Below are positions 6,361 through 7,215 of a stretch of 7,215 nucleotides of DNA, in pieces. Position 1 is the first letter of the stretch; every line of letters begins with the position of its first letter. The stretch covers positions 1 through 7,215 of the forward strand of contig DEUU01000440.1 of the NCBI GenBank assembly GCA_002362735.1. The letters are read 5' to 3'. A program made the position numbers and the translations under genes. The notes under the pieces are model-generated. The model worked only from the letters and a program-made list of their open reading frames with translations. It ran no database searches and was not told the DNA's origin. This DNA is from Dehalococcoidia bacterium UBA3254. Its GTDB lineage: Bacteria; Chloroflexota; Dehalococcoidia; Dehalococcoidales; UBA3254.

Positions 6361-6765
6361 ATGAGCAATGCCCGTTTAATAATCGCCATTGTTACCAGTC
6401 TGCTGGACGAAGGGATAATCATAGCTTTTATTATCTTTGGACTACCGAGATTGGGGGTATACATTCCGCTTTACGGGACTATCCTCATCGGAGTCGCTTT
6501 TTTAGTATATGCTGTTGGCTTTTATACAATTGGCAGCCGGATTTTAAAAAAGAAACCGATTCCGGGGTTTAGTGATATGATTGGTACTAAAGGCCGGACG
6601 GTGAGTCGCCTGAATCCTCAAGGTCTGGTGAAAATAGAAAGTGAGCTTTGGGAAGCCAAAGCCGAAACCGGATCGATTAGTGCGGGAACGGATGTAGTTG
6701 TAGTCGATCAGTACGGATTGAAGTTGATCGTCCGTTCCGAGAACTCAGATGGCTTATCCAGATAA
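6361..6765 (+). CDS. nfeD: NfeD-family membrane protein, short form
   Basis: A 134-residue NfeD-like protein. Two membrane helices (about 6-28 and 35-57) are followed by a basic patch (SRILKKK) and a soluble OB-fold domain from about 73 to 125. The family pattern is clear in MIGTKGRTV, LNPQGLVKIESELWEAKAE, the SAGTDVVVVDQYG turn and GLKLIVR. It lacks the ClpP-like protease domain found in long NfeD proteins, so it is the short membrane form. Short NfeD proteins normally work with a stomatin/SPFH partner in membrane microdomains, but no such gene is adjacent here. The ATG at 6361 is the only usable start: an in-frame TAA at 6346-6348 lies inside the promoter -10 element. No ribosome site precedes it. 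The gene converges with a minus-strand membrane gene, with 6 bases between the stops. Confidence 0.88.
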   Translation: MSNARLIIAIVTSLLDEGIIIAFIIFGLPRLGVYIPLYGTILIGVAFLVYAVGFYTIGSRILKKKPIPGFSDMIGTKGRTVSRLNPQGLVKIESELWEAKAETGSISAGTDVVVVDQYGLKLIVRSENSDGLSR

Positions 6766-6771
6766 GATTAT

Positions 6772-7215
6772 TCAGCTAAGGTTTTGAGACAGCAAGGTGA
6801 TGTCATCGGGCTTTTTCACACTGAAATAATTTGCACTTACTACCAGCCCAATTCCGGCAACCAAGAGGATCAAACTAAAAATTCCTCCTGGAAGAAACAG
6901 ATCATGAATAACCTGTGTTATCCAGATATGGATTAAAACCGGCACAGATTCCTGCGGAACGATTGCAGGTAAAAACTGTCTTAATGAAAAGAAAACAATA
7001 GTCCCCAGAAGTCCATCGATCAAAAAGATAATTCCCACGGAGCGAAAAACAGCCGCTTTCTCACGTAGTATCAGGATTATCAACAGAATCAAAGCTATAA
7101 CCCCAAAAATTGAAACAAAATAGCCGGTGCGGAAGTTTGCAATAACTTCTTTTGCCTGGAGTAAAGCCTGCATTCCTTCGTTTCCGATCAGATCCGGGTT
7201 TATTATAAATGTGGC
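6772..7215 (-). CDS. Multi-helix membrane protein of unknown function, 5' partial
   Basis: A hydrophobic protein with at least three predicted membrane helices, numbered from the first residue visible at the window edge: about 32-50 (FVSIFGVIALILLIILIL), 59-78 and 106-128, then a hydrophilic tail (KKPDDITLLSQNLS). A basic segment (LREKAAVFRS) between helices one and two suggests a cytoplasmic loop; the segment between helices two and three (LPAIVPQESVPV) would then be outside. The frame has no stop between the ATG at 7173 and the window edge. The only purine-rich site, AAGGA, touches that ATG with no spacer, so it cannot serve it. I therefore treat the gene as continuing upstream of 7215 and the ATG as internal. 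No family is recognised. The stop lies 6 bases from the nfeD stop. Confidence 0.7.
   Translation of the reverse strand, partial: ATFIINPDLIGNEGMQALLQAKEVIANFRTGYFVSIFGVIALILLIILILREKAAVFRSVGIIFLIDGLLGTIVFFSLRQFLPAIVPQESVPVLIHIWITQVIHDLFLPGGIFSLILLVAGIGLVVSANYFSVKKPDDITLLSQNLS

Noticed and set aside
6183..6464. Minus-strand reading frame of 93 codons with hydrophobic segments
   Set aside because: It overlaps the first 104 bases of nfeD and the nfeD promoter, has no ribosome site at any of its start codons, and its hydrophobicity in the overlap mirrors the membrane helix coding on the other strand.
6753..6766. CTTATC-CA-GATAAG hairpin at the end of nfeD as a terminator
   Set aside because: The loop is only two bases, the stem is AT-rich and there is no T tract after it on either strand.

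Overview
The window comes from the chromosome of an anaerobic bacterium. The evidence is a heterodisulfide-reductase-type flavin/iron-sulfur module (an HdrD-like subunit and an HdrA-MvhD fusion) beside bacterial GatC and GatA, with bacterial Shine-Dalgarno sites and sigma-70-like promoters. GC content looks moderate. The mixture would suit a Dehalococcoidia-like Chloroflexota member or another strictly anaerobic, acetyl-CoA-pathway type bacterium. That placement is inference and no marker in the window settles it.

Left part (1-2880, + strand): the 3' end of an HdrD-like CCG-domain gene overlaps by 8 bases a long hdrA gene whose product ends in an MvhD domain. A perfect GGAGGTGA Shine-Dalgarno site inside the upstream gene points to a TTG start and to translational coupling. 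Together they look like a cytoplasmic electron-transfer complex of the flavin-based bifurcating type.

Middle part (2881-5629, + strand): an extended -10 promoter (TGATATAAT) precedes gatC, gatA and a third gene 14 bases after gatA. GatC and GatA are subunits of the tRNA-dependent amidotransferase; GatB is not in the window. The third gene is odd: two N-terminal membrane helices, a long Pro/Ala/Lys/Glu-rich linker and a C-terminal HNH domain, so apparently a membrane-tethered HNH protein in a translation-factor operon.

Right part (5630-7215): mostly small membrane proteins. A minus-strand pair encodes a 71-residue zinc-ribbon protein and a 66-residue two-helix membrane protein. A divergent 244-base region follows, with candidate promoters in both directions, a 17-base imperfect palindrome and a longer inverted repeat. 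Next is a short NfeD-family protein on the + strand whose promoter lies so close to the ATG that its mRNA may be leaderless. It converges, with only 6 bases between stops, on a minus-strand multi-helix membrane protein whose frame stays open to the window edge.

No rRNA, tRNA, insertion sequence, CRISPR array or convincing intrinsic terminator was seen. The best candidates for something undescribed are the membrane-anchored HNH protein in the gatCA operon and the cluster of tiny membrane/zinc-ribbon genes beside the orphan NfeD.
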